The translations under genes were made by a program, and so were the position numbers. This document shows, piece after piece, positions 37,857 through 46,501 of a DNA stretch of 64,000 nt. Source of the DNA: Comamonas granuli NBRC 101663 (GTDB taxonomy: Bacteria > Pseudomonadota > Gammaproteobacteria > Burkholderiales > Burkholderiaceae_C). The stretch is taken from NCBI RefSeq assembly GCF_000739995.1, contig NZ_BBJX01000006.1, positions 1-64,000 of the forward strand. Reading direction: 5' to 3'. Every line of letters starts with the position of its first letter. Position 1 is the first letter of the stretch. The notes below the pieces were generated by a model. It was given only the letters and a program-made list of their open reading frames with translations, made no database searches and was not told the DNA's origin.

Positions 37857-38288
37857 ATGACCAAATTGGACGATACCGACCGCGAAATCCTCAGCCTGCT
37901 GCGCGAGGACGCACGCACCCCCGTGGCCACCCTGGCGCAGAAGGTGCGCGTCTCGCGCGGCACGGTGCAGAACCGCCTGCGCAAGCTGGAGGACGGCGGC
38001 GTCATCGTGGGCTACACCGTGCGCCTGCGGCCCGACTCCGAGCCGCAGCGCATCCGCGCCTGGATGAGCATCGCTGTGGAGGGCAACGCCGCGCCCGCGG
38101 TCATCCGCGCCCTGCGCGGCGAGCCCGTGGTGGGCACGCTGCACACGACCAATGGCCGCTGGGACATCGTGGCCGAGCTGCGCGCCGAAAGCCTGGAGGC
38201 CTTTGACGCGGCGCTGGGCCGCATCCGCCTCACGCCCGGCATCGCCAACACCGAGACCAGCATCCTGCTGTCCACCTACAAGGCCTGA
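37857..38288 (+). CDS. Lrp/AsnC-family transcriptional regulator
   Basis: This 143-residue protein has an N-terminal helix-turn-helix (LDDTDREILSLLREDARTP, ATLAQKVRVSRGTVQNRLRKLE) and a C-terminal RAM/ligand domain (about 65-140). It is divergent from ctlX with direct repeats between them. It most likely senses an amino acid such as citrulline, arginine or ornithine and controls ctlX; the effector is inferred only from the neighbour. Confidence 0.88.
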   Translation: MTKLDDTDREILSLLREDARTPVATLAQKVRVSRGTVQNRLRKLEDGGVIVGYTVRLRPDSEPQRIRAWMSIAVEGNAAPAVIRALRGEPVVGTLHTTNGRWDIVAELRAESLEAFDAALGRIRLTPGIANTETSILLSTYKA

Positions 38289-38437
38289 GACTGCCGGGCC
38301 CCGGGGCCGCGCCTGTGGCGCGCGGTTCACACAGGCCGTGTGGGGCCATGGTCCGGCGCAGGCGCGCGGGCACAATGGAAAAGGCCGCACCCCCGGCACG
38401 GGGCCGGGGCGCGCCGGACCCCCACCACGCATCCGCC

Positions 38438-39733
38438 ATGCCCGCTGAAAGCCTCTCCTCCCTGCTGGGCTTGCACGACGACGCCGAAGGCGCCGCGCAG
38501 CTCGCGCAGGACCCGCGCTGGCGCCTGCGCGGCTGGTGCGCGGAGTTCGCCGACGCGCAGACCGAGGCCGGCTATGCGCGCTACAGCGAGCAGCTCGTCG
38601 CGCGCCAGTTGCAGTGGACGCTGGGCGCCTGGGCGCTGTTCCTGCTGCTGTTCGCGGTCTCGGACTTCCTGGCGCTGGGCTGGACGGCGGGCTTCCAGAT
38701 CCTGCTGACCATGCGCGTGGCCGTGGTCGCCTGCGTGCTGCTGCTCATGCGCGCCGTGGCGCGCCAGCCCCGGCTGGCCACGCGCGGCTTCTGGACGACG
38801 GTGCTCGAATGCGTGGGCTTTGCCAGCTTCATGCTGCTGTACGTGCTGCGGCCCGACATCACCTTCTGGATCTACGCCACGACCCTGATGCTCATCGTCA
38901 TGCTGCTCGTGCTCGTGCCCAACCGCCTGTGCCAGGCGCTGGGGGTGGCGGTGTTCGGCGCCCTGCTCACCGCGGCCATGCTGGCGCGCACGGACTGGCC
39001 GCCCCAGGAACTGATGCGCCTGGGGCTGGTGCTGGTGCTGCCCCTGGGCATGGGCTACGTGAGCGCCTGGCGCGTGCACATGCTGCAGCGCCAGCAGTAC
39101 GCCCTGCTCATGTCCGCACGCCGCAGCAATGCCCGGCTGCGCGACGAGGCCGCGCAGCGCGCCGTGCTGCAGGAGGCGCTGCAGATCCAGGCGACCACCG
39201 ACCCGCTCACCGGCCTGGCCAACCGGCGCGAGTATGAAAAGCGCTTTCTGCACGAGATGGCGCGGGCGCGGCGCGAGGGCGGCACGCTCTCGCTGGCCAT
39301 TCTGGACCTGGACTTCTTCAAGCGCGTGAACGACCAGTACGGCCACGCGGCGGGCGACGAGGTGCTGCGCCACGTGGCGCGGCTGTGCCGCGAGGAGTTC
39401 CGCGCGGTCGACATCGCGGGCCGCCTGGGGGGCGAGGAGTTCGTCGTCCTCATGCCCGGTACGGCCCTGCACAGCGCGGGCGATGTGGTGCTGCGCTTTC
39501 TGCGCGTGCTGGAGCAGACGGACATCGGCTTCGAGGGCCTCACCCTGCGCGTGCGGGCCACCGCCGGCGTGGCCGAGCTGCTGCCGTGCGAGGAGCAGCT
39601 CGATGTGCTGCTGCAGCGCGCCGATGCCGCCCTCTACGCGGGCAAGCAGTCGGGCCGCAACCGCGTCATGCTGGCCCAGCCCGGAGGGGCCGTGCTGCAC
39701 TGGACGGGCGAGGCCGCCACTGCCGCGGACTGA
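38438..39733 (+). CDS. Membrane diguanylate cyclase (GGDEF)
   Basis: This 431-residue protein has about six membrane helices (residues about 60-215) without a recognised sensor name, then a short coiled coil and a C-terminal GGDEF domain (about 250-415). It contains DPLTGLANRREYEKRF, DLDFFKRVND and an active-site GGEEF at residues 331-335. RAVD five residues before it is a canonical RxxD inhibitory site, so c-di-GMP product feedback is likely. It makes c-di-GMP from two GTP. A more upstream ATG (38375) is possible. It converges tail-to-tail with the HAD gene. Confidence 0.88.
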   Translation: MPAESLSSLLGLHDDAEGAAQLAQDPRWRLRGWCAEFADAQTEAGYARYSEQLVARQLQWTLGAWALFLLLFAVSDFLALGWTAGFQILLTMRVAVVACVLLLMRAVARQPRLATRGFWTTVLECVGFASFMLLYVLRPDITFWIYATTLMLIVMLLVLVPNRLCQALGVAVFGALLTAAMLARTDWPPQELMRLGLVLVLPLGMGYVSAWRVHMLQRQQYALLMSARRSNARLRDEAAQRAVLQEALQIQATTDPLTGLANRREYEKRFLHEMARARREGGTLSLAILDLDFFKRVNDQYGHAAGDEVLRHVARLCREEFRAVDIAGRLGGEEFVVLMPGTALHSAGDVVLRFLRVLEQTDIGFEGLTLRVRATAGVAELLPCEEQLDVLLQRADAALYAGKQSGRNRVMLAQPGGAVLHWTGEAATAAD

Positions 39734-39734
39734 G

Positions 39735-40550
39735 TCAGCGCGCCGCGAGCAGGGCGCGCGCCAGTTCGGCAAAGCCCGCGCCGCGCTCGCCCTGCGCCAC
39801 GTAGCGCGGCAGGTGGGCGAGCTGCGGCACGAAGCGCGCGATGTTCGCCACGCCCACGCTGTGCGGCAGGTGCTGGAACATGATCTGGTCGTTCGTCGAG
39901 TCGCCCACATAGACCCAGCGGTCGGTCTCGGCGTCCAGCGTGCGCCCCAGCAACTGGCGCACGATCCAGCGCGCGCCCTCCCATTTGTCGTGCGTGCCGT
40001 ACCAGCCGTTGATGTGGATGCTGCTGACCGTGGCGCGCATGCCCTCGGCCTGCATGATGCGCACCACCTGGGCGATGGCGCCGGGCGCCAGTTGCGTGAA
40101 CTCGCTGTGGTCTATGGCGATGTCGGTCTCGCGTCCGGCCGAGTCCTGGGCGCGGCGCGCACCGGGCACCTCGCGCTCGATGCGCGCCAGCACCTGCTGC
40201 ATGCGCGCGAACTGCGCCGCCCGGCAGGCCGCATCCTGCTGATACCATTTTGATAGCTGCCTGCGCTTTCCCAGTGCGCCCTGCAGCCCATTTTCCTGCC
40301 TGTCCGGCACCCAGGCCACGGCGCCGTTTTCCGCCACGATGGCGTCCACGGGCCAGGTGGCGGCAAAGGGGGCGCTCCAGCCCACGGGCCGCCCGGTGAT
40401 GGCGATCACGTGCAGCCCGGCCTGGCGCAGCGCCTGCAGCGCATCGAGCGCGTCGGCGGTGATGGCGCCCTCGGTGGTCAGGGTGTCGTCGATGTCGGTG
40501 AGCAGGCCCGCCAGGCCGGGCGGCACCCGCCAGTGTGCGAGCGGCAGCAT
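39735..40550 (-). CDS. HAD-IIB phosphatase (Cof/MPGP-like)
   Basis: This 271-residue protein has HAD motif I (LLTDIDDTLTTEG), an ITGRP motif and the C-terminal VYVGDSTNDQIMF (motif IV). The C2-type cap fits the Cof/mannosyl-3-phosphoglycerate or sucrose phosphatase-like group. The substrate is not assignable. Residues about 83-103 (VPDRQENGLQGALGKRRQL and beyond) are encoded by a dispersed repeat inserted in frame next to the cap. It starts 10 bp after the prfC stop and is co-transcribed with it. Confidence 0.8.
   Translation of the reverse strand: MLPLAHWRVPPGLAGLLTDIDDTLTTEGAITADALDALQALRQAGLHVIAITGRPVGWSAPFAATWPVDAIVAENGAVAWVPDRQENGLQGALGKRRQLSKWYQQDAACRAAQFARMQQVLARIEREVPGARRAQDSAGRETDIAIDHSEFTQLAPGAIAQVVRIMQAEGMRATVSSIHINGWYGTHDKWEGARWIVRQLLGRTLDAETDRWVYVGDSTNDQIMFQHLPHSVGVANIARFVPQLAHLPRYVAQGERGAGFAELARALLAAR
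40241..40300 (+). repeat. Dispersed palindromic repeat, copy 11 (inside HAD gene)
   Basis: ACCATTTTGATAGCTGCCTG, then CGCTTTCCCAGTGCG and CCTGCAGCCCATTTTCCTG, closely match copies 10 and 12. It is antisense to the host gene and keeps its frame. Confidence 0.75.
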
Positions 40551-40560
40551 GGCCCGGCCT

Positions 40561-42186
40561 TCAGTTCGAGCCCAGGCTCAGCCCCGCGTGCTCGCGCAGC
40601 GGGTGGAAGTGGATCTTGGGAAAGCGCTCCTGCGCCAGGCGCACGTCGTAGGGGCTGGTGCACAGGTAGGCCAGGGTGTTGGCCGCGTCGTGCGCCAGGC
40701 GCAGGGGGTAGGCGTTCTCGAACTCGCGCAGCTCGGCCGGGGTGTCGGCGGTGATCCAGCGGGCGCCGGTGTACTGGCAGCTCTCCAGGCGTACGTCGCA
40801 GTCGTACTCGGTCTTCAGGCGGTGCTGCACCACTTCGAACTGCAACTGGCCCACGGCGCCCAGCAGCATGTTGCCGCCGGCGTCGGGCTTGAAGACCTGG
40901 ATGGCGCCTTCCTCGCCGAGCTCCATCAGGCCCTGCTGCAACTGCTTGGAGCGCAGCGGGTTCTTCAGCACCACGGTCATGAACATCTCGGGCGCGAAGA
41001 AGGGCAGGCCGGTGAACTGCAGGTTGGGGCCGTCGGTGATGGTGTCGCCGAGCTGCACTCCGCCGTGCGTGGTGAAGCCGATGATGTCGCCCGCGAAGGC
41101 CTCGTCCACGGCCTCGCGGCGCTGGCTCATGAAGGTGACCACGCTGGTGGGGCGCAACTCCTTGCCCGTGCGCTGCACGCGCATCTTCATGCCCGGGGTG
41201 TACTTGCCCGAGGCCACGCGCACGAAGGCGATGCGGTCGCGGTGGTTGCTGTCCATGTTCGCCTGCACCTTGAAGACCACGCCCGAGAAACCCTCGTCCT
41301 CGGGGTGGATGGTCTTTTCCTCGCGCTGGCGGTTGACCTCCTGGTAGGCGATGCGCGGGCCCGGCGGGGGCGACATGTCCACCACGGCGTTGAGCACTTC
41401 CTGCACGCCAAAATTGTTCACGCCCGAGCCGAAGAACACCGGCGTGAGCTTGGCCGCGAGGAACTGTTCGTGGCTCCACGTGGTGGAGGCGCCCACGGCC
41501 AGCTCCATGCTCTCCAGGGCGTCGTCGAAGGCCTGGCCAAAGCGCGCACGCAGCTTGTCGGACTCGGCCAGCGGGATCACCTCGAAATCCTGCGGGCGCT
41601 TCTCGCTGCCGGGCTCGAACACGGTCATGCTCTGCGTGCGCAGGTCGATGATGCCGCCAAAGGACTTGCCCTGGCCCACGGGCCAGGTCATGGGGCAGCA
41701 GGGCATGCCGAGCTCGCGCTCCACCTCGTCGAGGATGTCCAGCGGGTCGCGCACCTCGCGGTCCATCTTGTTGACGAAGGTGATGATGGGCGTGTCGCGC
41801 TGGCGGCAGACCTCGATCAGGCGGCGCGTCTGCGCCTCCACGCCGTTGGCGGCGTCGATCACCATCAGGGCCGAGTCCACGGCCGTGAGCACGCGGTAGG
41901 TGTCCTCGGAGAAGTCCTTGTGGCCGGGGGTGTCGAGCAGGTTGATGACGTGGTCGCGGTAGCTCATCTGCATCACGCTGGACGCCACCGAGATGCCGCG
42001 CTGCTTCTCGATCTCCATCCAGTCGCTGGTGGCGTGGCGGCTGGCCTTGCGCCCCTTGACGGCGCCGGCGATCTGGATCGCGCCCGAGAACAGCAGCAGC
42101 TTTTCCGTCAGCGTCGTTTTACCCGCGTCGGGGTGGGAGATGATGGCAAAGGTACGGCGGCGCCGGGTTTCGGGGGCGTAGGACAC
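40561..42186 (-). CDS. prfC: Peptide chain release factor 3
   Basis: This 541-residue translational GTPase removes RF1/RF2 from the ribosome after peptide release. G motifs: SHPDAGKTTLTEKLL (P-loop), DTPGHKDFSEDTYR, NKMDRE. The length is close to E. coli RF3 (529). No ATG fits; a GTG at 42186 (MSYAPETRRRRTF when initiated) is preferred. It is transcribed toward the HAD phosphatase. Its upstream region is divergent from the SAH-riboswitch-controlled ahcY. Confidence 0.93.
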   Translation of the reverse strand: MSYAPETRRRRTFAIISHPDAGKTTLTEKLLLFSGAIQIAGAVKGRKASRHATSDWMEIEKQRGISVASSVMQMSYRDHVINLLDTPGHKDFSEDTYRVLTAVDSALMVIDAANGVEAQTRRLIEVCRQRDTPIITFVNKMDREVRDPLDILDEVERELGMPCCPMTWPVGQGKSFGGIIDLRTQSMTVFEPGSEKRPQDFEVIPLAESDKLRARFGQAFDDALESMELAVGASTTWSHEQFLAAKLTPVFFGSGVNNFGVQEVLNAVVDMSPPPGPRIAYQEVNRQREEKTIHPEDEGFSGVVFKVQANMDSNHRDRIAFVRVASGKYTPGMKMRVQRTGKELRPTSVVTFMSQRREAVDEAFAGDIIGFTTHGGVQLGDTITDGPNLQFTGLPFFAPEMFMTVVLKNPLRSKQLQQGLMELGEEGAIQVFKPDAGGNMLLGAVGQLQFEVVQHRLKTEYDCDVRLESCQYTGARWITADTPAELREFENAYPLRLAHDAANTLAYLCTSPYDVRLAQERFPKIHFHPLREHAGLSLGSN

Positions 42187-42318
42187 AAGGAATTCCAGAA
42201 GGGAGTGCGCAAGGGACAGGGCGCCCCGGCAGGCGTGCGAAAGCGGCAATTTTACCGGGCGGGCGCAGCAAGGCCTGCCCGCGGGCCGGGCGGCGATTCC
42301 GGGGCTTGGCCTTGCCTT

Positions 42319-42324
42319 TATAAT
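42319..42324 (+). promoter_or_regulatory. -10 box of ahcY promoter
   Basis: A perfect TATAAT lies seven bases before the riboswitch. The -35 region (GATTCC/ATTCCG) is weak. The expected transcript start is near 42331. Confidence 0.7.
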
Positions 42325-42330
42325 CAGCGC

Positions 42331-42405
42331 CCATCCGAGGAGCGTTGCAGCGCCCCCAGCACAGCGGGGCGTGAGGCTCGGAACCCATCTTCGCAACGAC
42401 GCTCA
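42331..42405 (+). ncRNA. SAH riboswitch controlling ahcY
   Basis: The sequence has the conserved core of the S-adenosylhomocysteine riboswitch. CCGAGGAGCGTTGCAGC pairs through CCGAG with CTCGG (42335-42339 with 42377-42381). CGCCCC and GGGGCG form the inner stem. The downstream GCAACGACGCT (42393-42403) pairs with AGCGTTGC (42341-42348), giving the pseudoknot. Known members switch on ahcY/metH/metF-type genes when SAH accumulates. It lies about 75 bp before the ahcY start, in the 5' UTR behind the TATAAT box. Confidence 0.95.
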
Positions 42406-42478
42406 TCCACTTTCCGCGTGGTGAGCTTTCCCCCTGCCCCCGGCGAGTGGTTTTTTCAAACATGCTTTGGAGCAAACC

Positions 42479-43912
42479 ATGAACGCACGCGTCAACGCAC
42501 CCTCTGCCGATTCCGCCATTGCCGACATCAGTCTGGCCGACTGGGGCCGCAAGGAAATCCGCATCGCCGAAACCGAGATGCCCGGCCTGATGGCCATCCG
42601 CGAGGAATTCGCCGCCCAGCAGCCGCTCAAGGGCGCACGCATCACCGGCTCGCTGCACATGACCATCCAGACGGCCGTGCTGATCGAGACGCTCAAGGCC
42701 CTGGGCGCCGACGTGCGCTGGGCCTCGTGCAACATCTTCTCCACCCAGGACCACGCCGCCGCCGCCATTGCCGCCACCGGCACGCCGGTGTTCGCCATCA
42801 AGGGCGAGACCCTGGTGGACTACTGGGACTACACCCACCGCATCTTCGACTTCGGCCCCAAGGGCAGCGAGGGCGAAGGCCCGAACATGATCCTGGACGA
42901 CGGCGGTGACGCCACGCTGCTGATGCACCTGGGCAAGCGCGCTGAAAAGGACGCCTCCGTGCTGGCCAACCCCGGCAGCGAGGAAGAGCGCATCCTGTTC
43001 GCCGCCATCAAGGCCAAGCTGGCCGAGGACGGCACCTGGTACAGCCGCAAGAGCGCCCAGATCATCGGCGTGACCGAAGAGACCACCACGGGCGTGCACC
43101 GCCTCAAGGAAATGTCGGCCAAGGGCACGCTGATGTTCCGCGCCATCAACGTGAACGACTCGGTCACCAAGTCCAAGTTCGACAACCTGTACGGCTGCCG
43201 CGAATCGCTGGTGGACGGCATCAAGCGCGCCACCGACGTGATGATTGCCGGCAAGGTGGCCGTGGTCTGCGGCTACGGCGACGTGGGCAAGGGCTCGGCC
43301 CAGGCGCTGCGCGCCCTCAGCGCCCAGGTGTGGGTGACCGAGATCGACCCCATCAACGCCCTGCAGGCCGCCATGGAAGGCTTCAAGGTCGTGACCATGG
43401 AGTGGGCCGCCGACAAGGCCGACATCTTCGTCACCACCACCGGCAACCGCGACGTCATCACCTTCGAGCACATGAAGGCGATGAAGGACCAGTCCATCGT
43501 CTGCAACATCGGCCACTTCGACAACGAGATCCAGGTCGCCAAGCTCGAAGAGCACTGCCAGTGGGAAGAGATCAAGCCGCAGGTGGACCATGTGATCTTC
43601 CCGGACGGCAAGCGCATCATCCTGCTGGCCAAGGGCCGCCTGGTGAACCTGGGCTGCGGCACGGGGCACCCGAGCTTCGTGATGTCCAACTCGTTCGCCA
43701 ACCAGACCATCGCGCAGATCGAGCTGTTCACCCACCCCGAGGGCTACGACGTGGGCAAGGTCTACGTGCTGCCCAAGCACCTCGACGAGAAGGTGGCGCG
43801 CCTGCACCTGAAGAAGGTGGGCGCCATGCTGACCGAACTGAGCGACGAGCAGGCCGCCTACATCGGCGTGCCCAAGCAGGGGCCCTACAAGCCCGACACC
43901 TACCGCTACTAA
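42479..43912 (+). CDS. ahcY: Adenosylhomocysteinase (SAH hydrolase)
   Basis: This 477-residue enzyme hydrolyses SAH to homocysteine and adenosine, removing a methyltransferase inhibitor. Visible are the N-terminal [12 protein letters not shown] substrate segment, the NAD loop [21 protein letters not shown] and the family C-terminus KPDTYRY. The start is fixed by TTGGAGC before ATG 42479. It is first in ahcY-tlyA-metF and is preceded by a SAH riboswitch, so it should be induced by its own substrate. A dispersed repeat separates it from tlyA. Confidence 0.97.
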   Translation: MNARVNAPSADSAIADISLADWGRKEIRIAETEMPGLMAIREEFAAQQPLKGARITGSLHMTIQTAVLIETLKALGADVRWASCNIFSTQDHAAAAIAATGTPVFAIKGETLVDYWDYTHRIFDFGPKGSEGEGPNMILDDGGDATLLMHLGKRAEKDASVLANPGSEEERILFAAIKAKLAEDGTWYSRKSAQIIGVTEETTTGVHRLKEMSAKGTLMFRAINVNDSVTKSKFDNLYGCRESLVDGIKRATDVMIAGKVAVVCGYGDVGKGSAQALRALSAQVWVTEIDPINALQAAMEGFKVVTMEWAADKADIFVTTTGNRDVITFEHMKAMKDQSIVCNIGHFDNEIQVAKLEEHCQWEEIKPQVDHVIFPDGKRIILLAKGRLVNLGCGTGHPSFVMSNSFANQTIAQIELFTHPEGYDVGKVYVLPKHLDEKVARLHLKKVGAMLTELSDEQAAYIGVPKQGPYKPDTYRY

Positions 43913-43922
43913 GACGGTCGCT

Positions 43923-43985
43923 CTGTTATTGATAGCTGCTGGCGCATGATGCATGCGCCCTGCAGCCCATTTTTATCAAAAATTG
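43923..43985 (+). repeat. Dispersed palindromic repeat, copy 12 (ahcY-tlyA gap)
   Basis: TGTTATTGATAGCTGCTGGC, then GCATGATGCATGCGC (a perfect small hairpin) and CCTGCAGCCCATTTTTATC, fill almost the whole gap. Confidence 0.82.
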
Positions 43986-43987
43986 CC

Positions 43988-44974
43988 ATGCGTGCAGATG
44001 TTTTTCTGGTGGAGTCCGGCCACGCGAGCACCCGCTCGCAGGCCCAGCGCCTGATCGCCTCCGGCGTGGAATGGCGCCTGGGCCCGGGCGCACCCTGGAC
44101 CCCGGTGGCCAAGAACGGCGACGACATTCCGGCGGGTTCCGAACTGCGCCTGCTCGACGCGGCCGAGGCGCGCTTTGTCTCGCGCGGCGGCCTCAAGCTC
44201 GACGGCGCGCTGGAATCCCTGGGCCTGGCGGTGCAGGGGCTGCAGTGCCTGGACGTGGGCCAGTCCACCGGCGGCTTCACGCACTGCCTGCTGGAGCGTG
44301 GCGCGCGCCGCGTGGTGGGCGTGGACGTGGGCCACGGCCAGTTGCACGCGCAGTTGCGCGCGGACCCGCGCGTGGTCTGCCTCGAAGGCCTCAACGCCCG
44401 CGCGCTCACGCCCGAGGCGCTGCAGGCGGCCTGGGAGGAGGCCTGGTCCGAGCCGGCCTCCGTGGCCGTGGAGGACGATGCCGAGCCCGCGACCCCCTAC
44501 CGCTGGATGAGTGGCGACGGCGAGGTGACCGACTACGACGACAGCGATGACGTGAGTGACGAGGACATCGAGGCCGACCTGGCGCGCGAGCGCGAGGGCG
44601 CAGCGCCGTCCGCGGCGCCTGCCGCACGCCGCCGCCTCAAGGCCTGGGCGGGCGAGAGCACCGCGCCGGTGTTCGAGCTGGTCACGGGCGACCTGTCGTT
44701 CATCTCGCTCACGCTGGTGCTGCCCGCGCTGGTGCCGCTGCTGGCGCCGGGCGGCCACCTGCTGATGCTGGTCAAGCCGCAGTTCGAGCTGCAGCCCGGC
44801 CAGGTGGGCAAGGGCGGCATCGTGCGCGATGCCGCGCTCTACCCCGTGGTGGAGCAGCGCATCCGCGACTGCTGCGCCAGCCTGGGGCTGGCGGTGCAAG
44901 CATGGATCGGCAGCCCGATCAGCGGCGGCGACGGCAACCATGAATTCTTTGTTTTCGCGAGGAGGGGCGCATGA
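43988..44974 (+). CDS. tlyA: TlyA-family rRNA methyltransferase/hemolysin A with acidic insertion
   Basis: This 328-residue protein combines an S4 RNA-binding domain (about 1-60; MRADVFLVESGHASTRSQAQRLI) with an FtsJ-like SAM domain (LDVGQSTGGFTHCLLERGA, GDLSFISLTLVLP, LVKPQFE). TlyA methylates 16S/23S rRNA 2'-OH positions in mycobacteria. This protein is longer than the usual ~270. The excess is an acidic, low-complexity stretch at about residues 148-229 (YDDSDDVSDEDIEADLARE is its core) between the motifs. It uses SAM and makes SAH, which fits co-transcription with ahcY and metF; the stop overlaps the metF start (ATGA). Confidence 0.88.
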   Translation: MRADVFLVESGHASTRSQAQRLIASGVEWRLGPGAPWTPVAKNGDDIPAGSELRLLDAAEARFVSRGGLKLDGALESLGLAVQGLQCLDVGQSTGGFTHCLLERGARRVVGVDVGHGQLHAQLRADPRVVCLEGLNARALTPEALQAAWEEAWSEPASVAVEDDAEPATPYRWMSGDGEVTDYDDSDDVSDEDIEADLAREREGAAPSAAPAARRRLKAWAGESTAPVFELVTGDLSFISLTLVLPALVPLLAPGGHLLMLVKPQFELQPGQVGKGGIVRDAALYPVVEQRIRDCCASLGLAVQAWIGSPISGGDGNHEFFVFARRGA

Positions 44975-45840
44975 CCGCTGCCAACGCACCATCCACCGGC
45001 CTGCCGGTGAGTTTTGAATTCTTCCCGCCCAAGACGAGCGAGGGCGCCGAAAAGCTGCGCGCCGTGCGCCAGCAGCTCTATGCGCTGCGGCCCGAGTTCT
45101 GCTCGGTCACCTACGGCGCGGGCGGTTCGACGCAAGAGGGCACTTTTGCCACCGTGCGCGAGATCCTGGCCGAGGGCGTGAGCGCAGCCTCGCATTTCTC
45201 GTGCATCGGCGCCACGCGCGAGTCGGTGCGCGCGCAGCTCGCCGCGCTCAAGGCCATGGGCGTGCGCCGCCTCGTGGCCCTGCGCGGCGACTTGCCCAGC
45301 GGCTACGGCATGGGCGGCGAGTTCCATTACGCCAGCGACCTGGTGGCCTTCATCCGCGCCGAGACCGGGCGCGACTTCCACATCGAGGTGGCCGCCTACC
45401 CCGAGGTGCACCCGCAGGCCAAGTCGCCCGAGGCCGACCTCAAGGCCTACGCCGCCAAGGTGCAGGCCGGCGCCGATGCCGCGATCACGCAGTATTTCTA
45501 CAGCGCCGACGCGTACTTCCGCTTCGTCGAGGATGCGCGCCGTCTGGGCGCCGAGGTGCCGGTGGTGCCCGGCATCATGCCCATCACCAGCTCCACCCAG
45601 CTGATGCGCTTCTCCGACGCCTGCGGCGCCGAGATCCCGCGCTGGATCCGCCTGCGCCTGCAGGGTTTTGGCGACGACACGGCCAGCATCCGCGCCTTTG
45701 GCCTGGATGTGGTCACGCGCCTGTGCGAGCAGTTGCTGGCCGCGGGCGCCCCGGCGCTGCACTTCTACACCATGAACCAGAGCGCTGCCGTGCTCGAAAT
45801 CTGCCGCCGCCTGGGCTTGCCCGGGGGCGAGCGACGGTAA
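44971..45840 (+). CDS. metF: Methylenetetrahydrofolate reductase
   Basis: This 289-residue FAD-dependent TIM-barrel enzyme reduces 5,10-methylene-THF to 5-methyl-THF for methionine synthesis. Motifs: SFEFFPPKT with the catalytic Glu near residue 17, CSVTYGAGGST, LRGDLP and AAITQYFYSADAYF. It overlaps tlyA by ATGA at 44971. With ahcY under the same SAH riboswitch, this operon couples SAH removal, a SAM-using enzyme and homocysteine remethylation. Confidence 0.96.
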   Translation: MTAANAPSTGLPVSFEFFPPKTSEGAEKLRAVRQQLYALRPEFCSVTYGAGGSTQEGTFATVREILAEGVSAASHFSCIGATRESVRAQLAALKAMGVRRLVALRGDLPSGYGMGGEFHYASDLVAFIRAETGRDFHIEVAAYPEVHPQAKSPEADLKAYAAKVQAGADAAITQYFYSADAYFRFVEDARRLGAEVPVVPGIMPITSSTQLMRFSDACGAEIPRWIRLRLQGFGDDTASIRAFGLDVVTRLCEQLLAAGAPALHFYTMNQSAAVLEICRRLGLPGGERR

Positions 45841-45877
45841 TATGGCCGCTTTTTGGGCGTGGCGGGGGGAATTTCCG

Positions 45878-46501
45878 ATGAAAGCGGTCTGGGCCTGGAT
45901 GGCCGTGGTGTGCGGAGCGATGGGGGCTGGAGCGGCCAGCGCCCAGACGAGCTACCACTGCCGGGATGCCGATGGCAACAATTTCGTGTTCTCGCGCCCC
46001 TGTCCCTCGGGCATGCGCACCACGGCGGCAGCCGCCGGGCCGGCGCGCTCCTCGGCCTACTCATCGTCCTCCTATGCGTCCGGCGGGTCGGGCAGCTTCT
46101 CCCGCTCGACGCGCGACGAGCCCGAGCATTACCAGTACCTGAGCGAGCGCTGCCGCTCGCTCAACCAGGCCATGCGCACCGGCTACAGCCGCGGGCTCAA
46201 GCAGGACGTCATTGCCGACATGCGCTATGAATACGAGCGCGATTGCCGGGAGCAGGAGCGCGAGGCCTATTCCAAGCACGCGTCCGAGCGCCGCGCGCGC
46301 GAAAAAGAGCGGCACGAGGCTGAAAAGACCGCCCAGTGGCAAGAGCAGACCTCGCGCGAGAGCGAGGCCCGCTTCCTGGAGCAGTGTGCCGAGTCGCGCC
46401 GCATCCTCCAGGCCAAGAAACAGCGCACCGACCTCACGCCCGGCGAGCAGGCCGATTTGCGCCGCTTCGAGGACAACTTCCTCCAGCGCTGCAAGCGCTG
46501 A
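45878..46501 (+). CDS. Secreted DUF4124-like hypothetical protein
   Basis: This 207-residue protein has a signal peptide (MKAVWAWMAVVCGAMGAGA, cleavage probably after AASA near residue 23). A short DUF4124-like module follows: YHCRDADGNNFVFSRPCPSG with two Cys. Then come a Ser-rich linker and a highly charged helical region (Glu/Arg/Lys-rich, about residues 85-200) with scattered Cys. It is likely periplasmic. GGGGGA precedes the start. The stop codon directly abuts the convergent rlmJ gene. The function is unknown. Confidence 0.72.
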   Translation: MKAVWAWMAVVCGAMGAGAASAQTSYHCRDADGNNFVFSRPCPSGMRTTAAAAGPARSSAYSSSSYASGGSGSFSRSTRDEPEHYQYLSERCRSLNQAMRTGYSRGLKQDVIADMRYEYERDCREQEREAYSKHASERRAREKERHEAEKTAQWQEQTSRESEARFLEQCAESRRILQAKKQRTDLTPGEQADLRRFEDNFLQRCKR

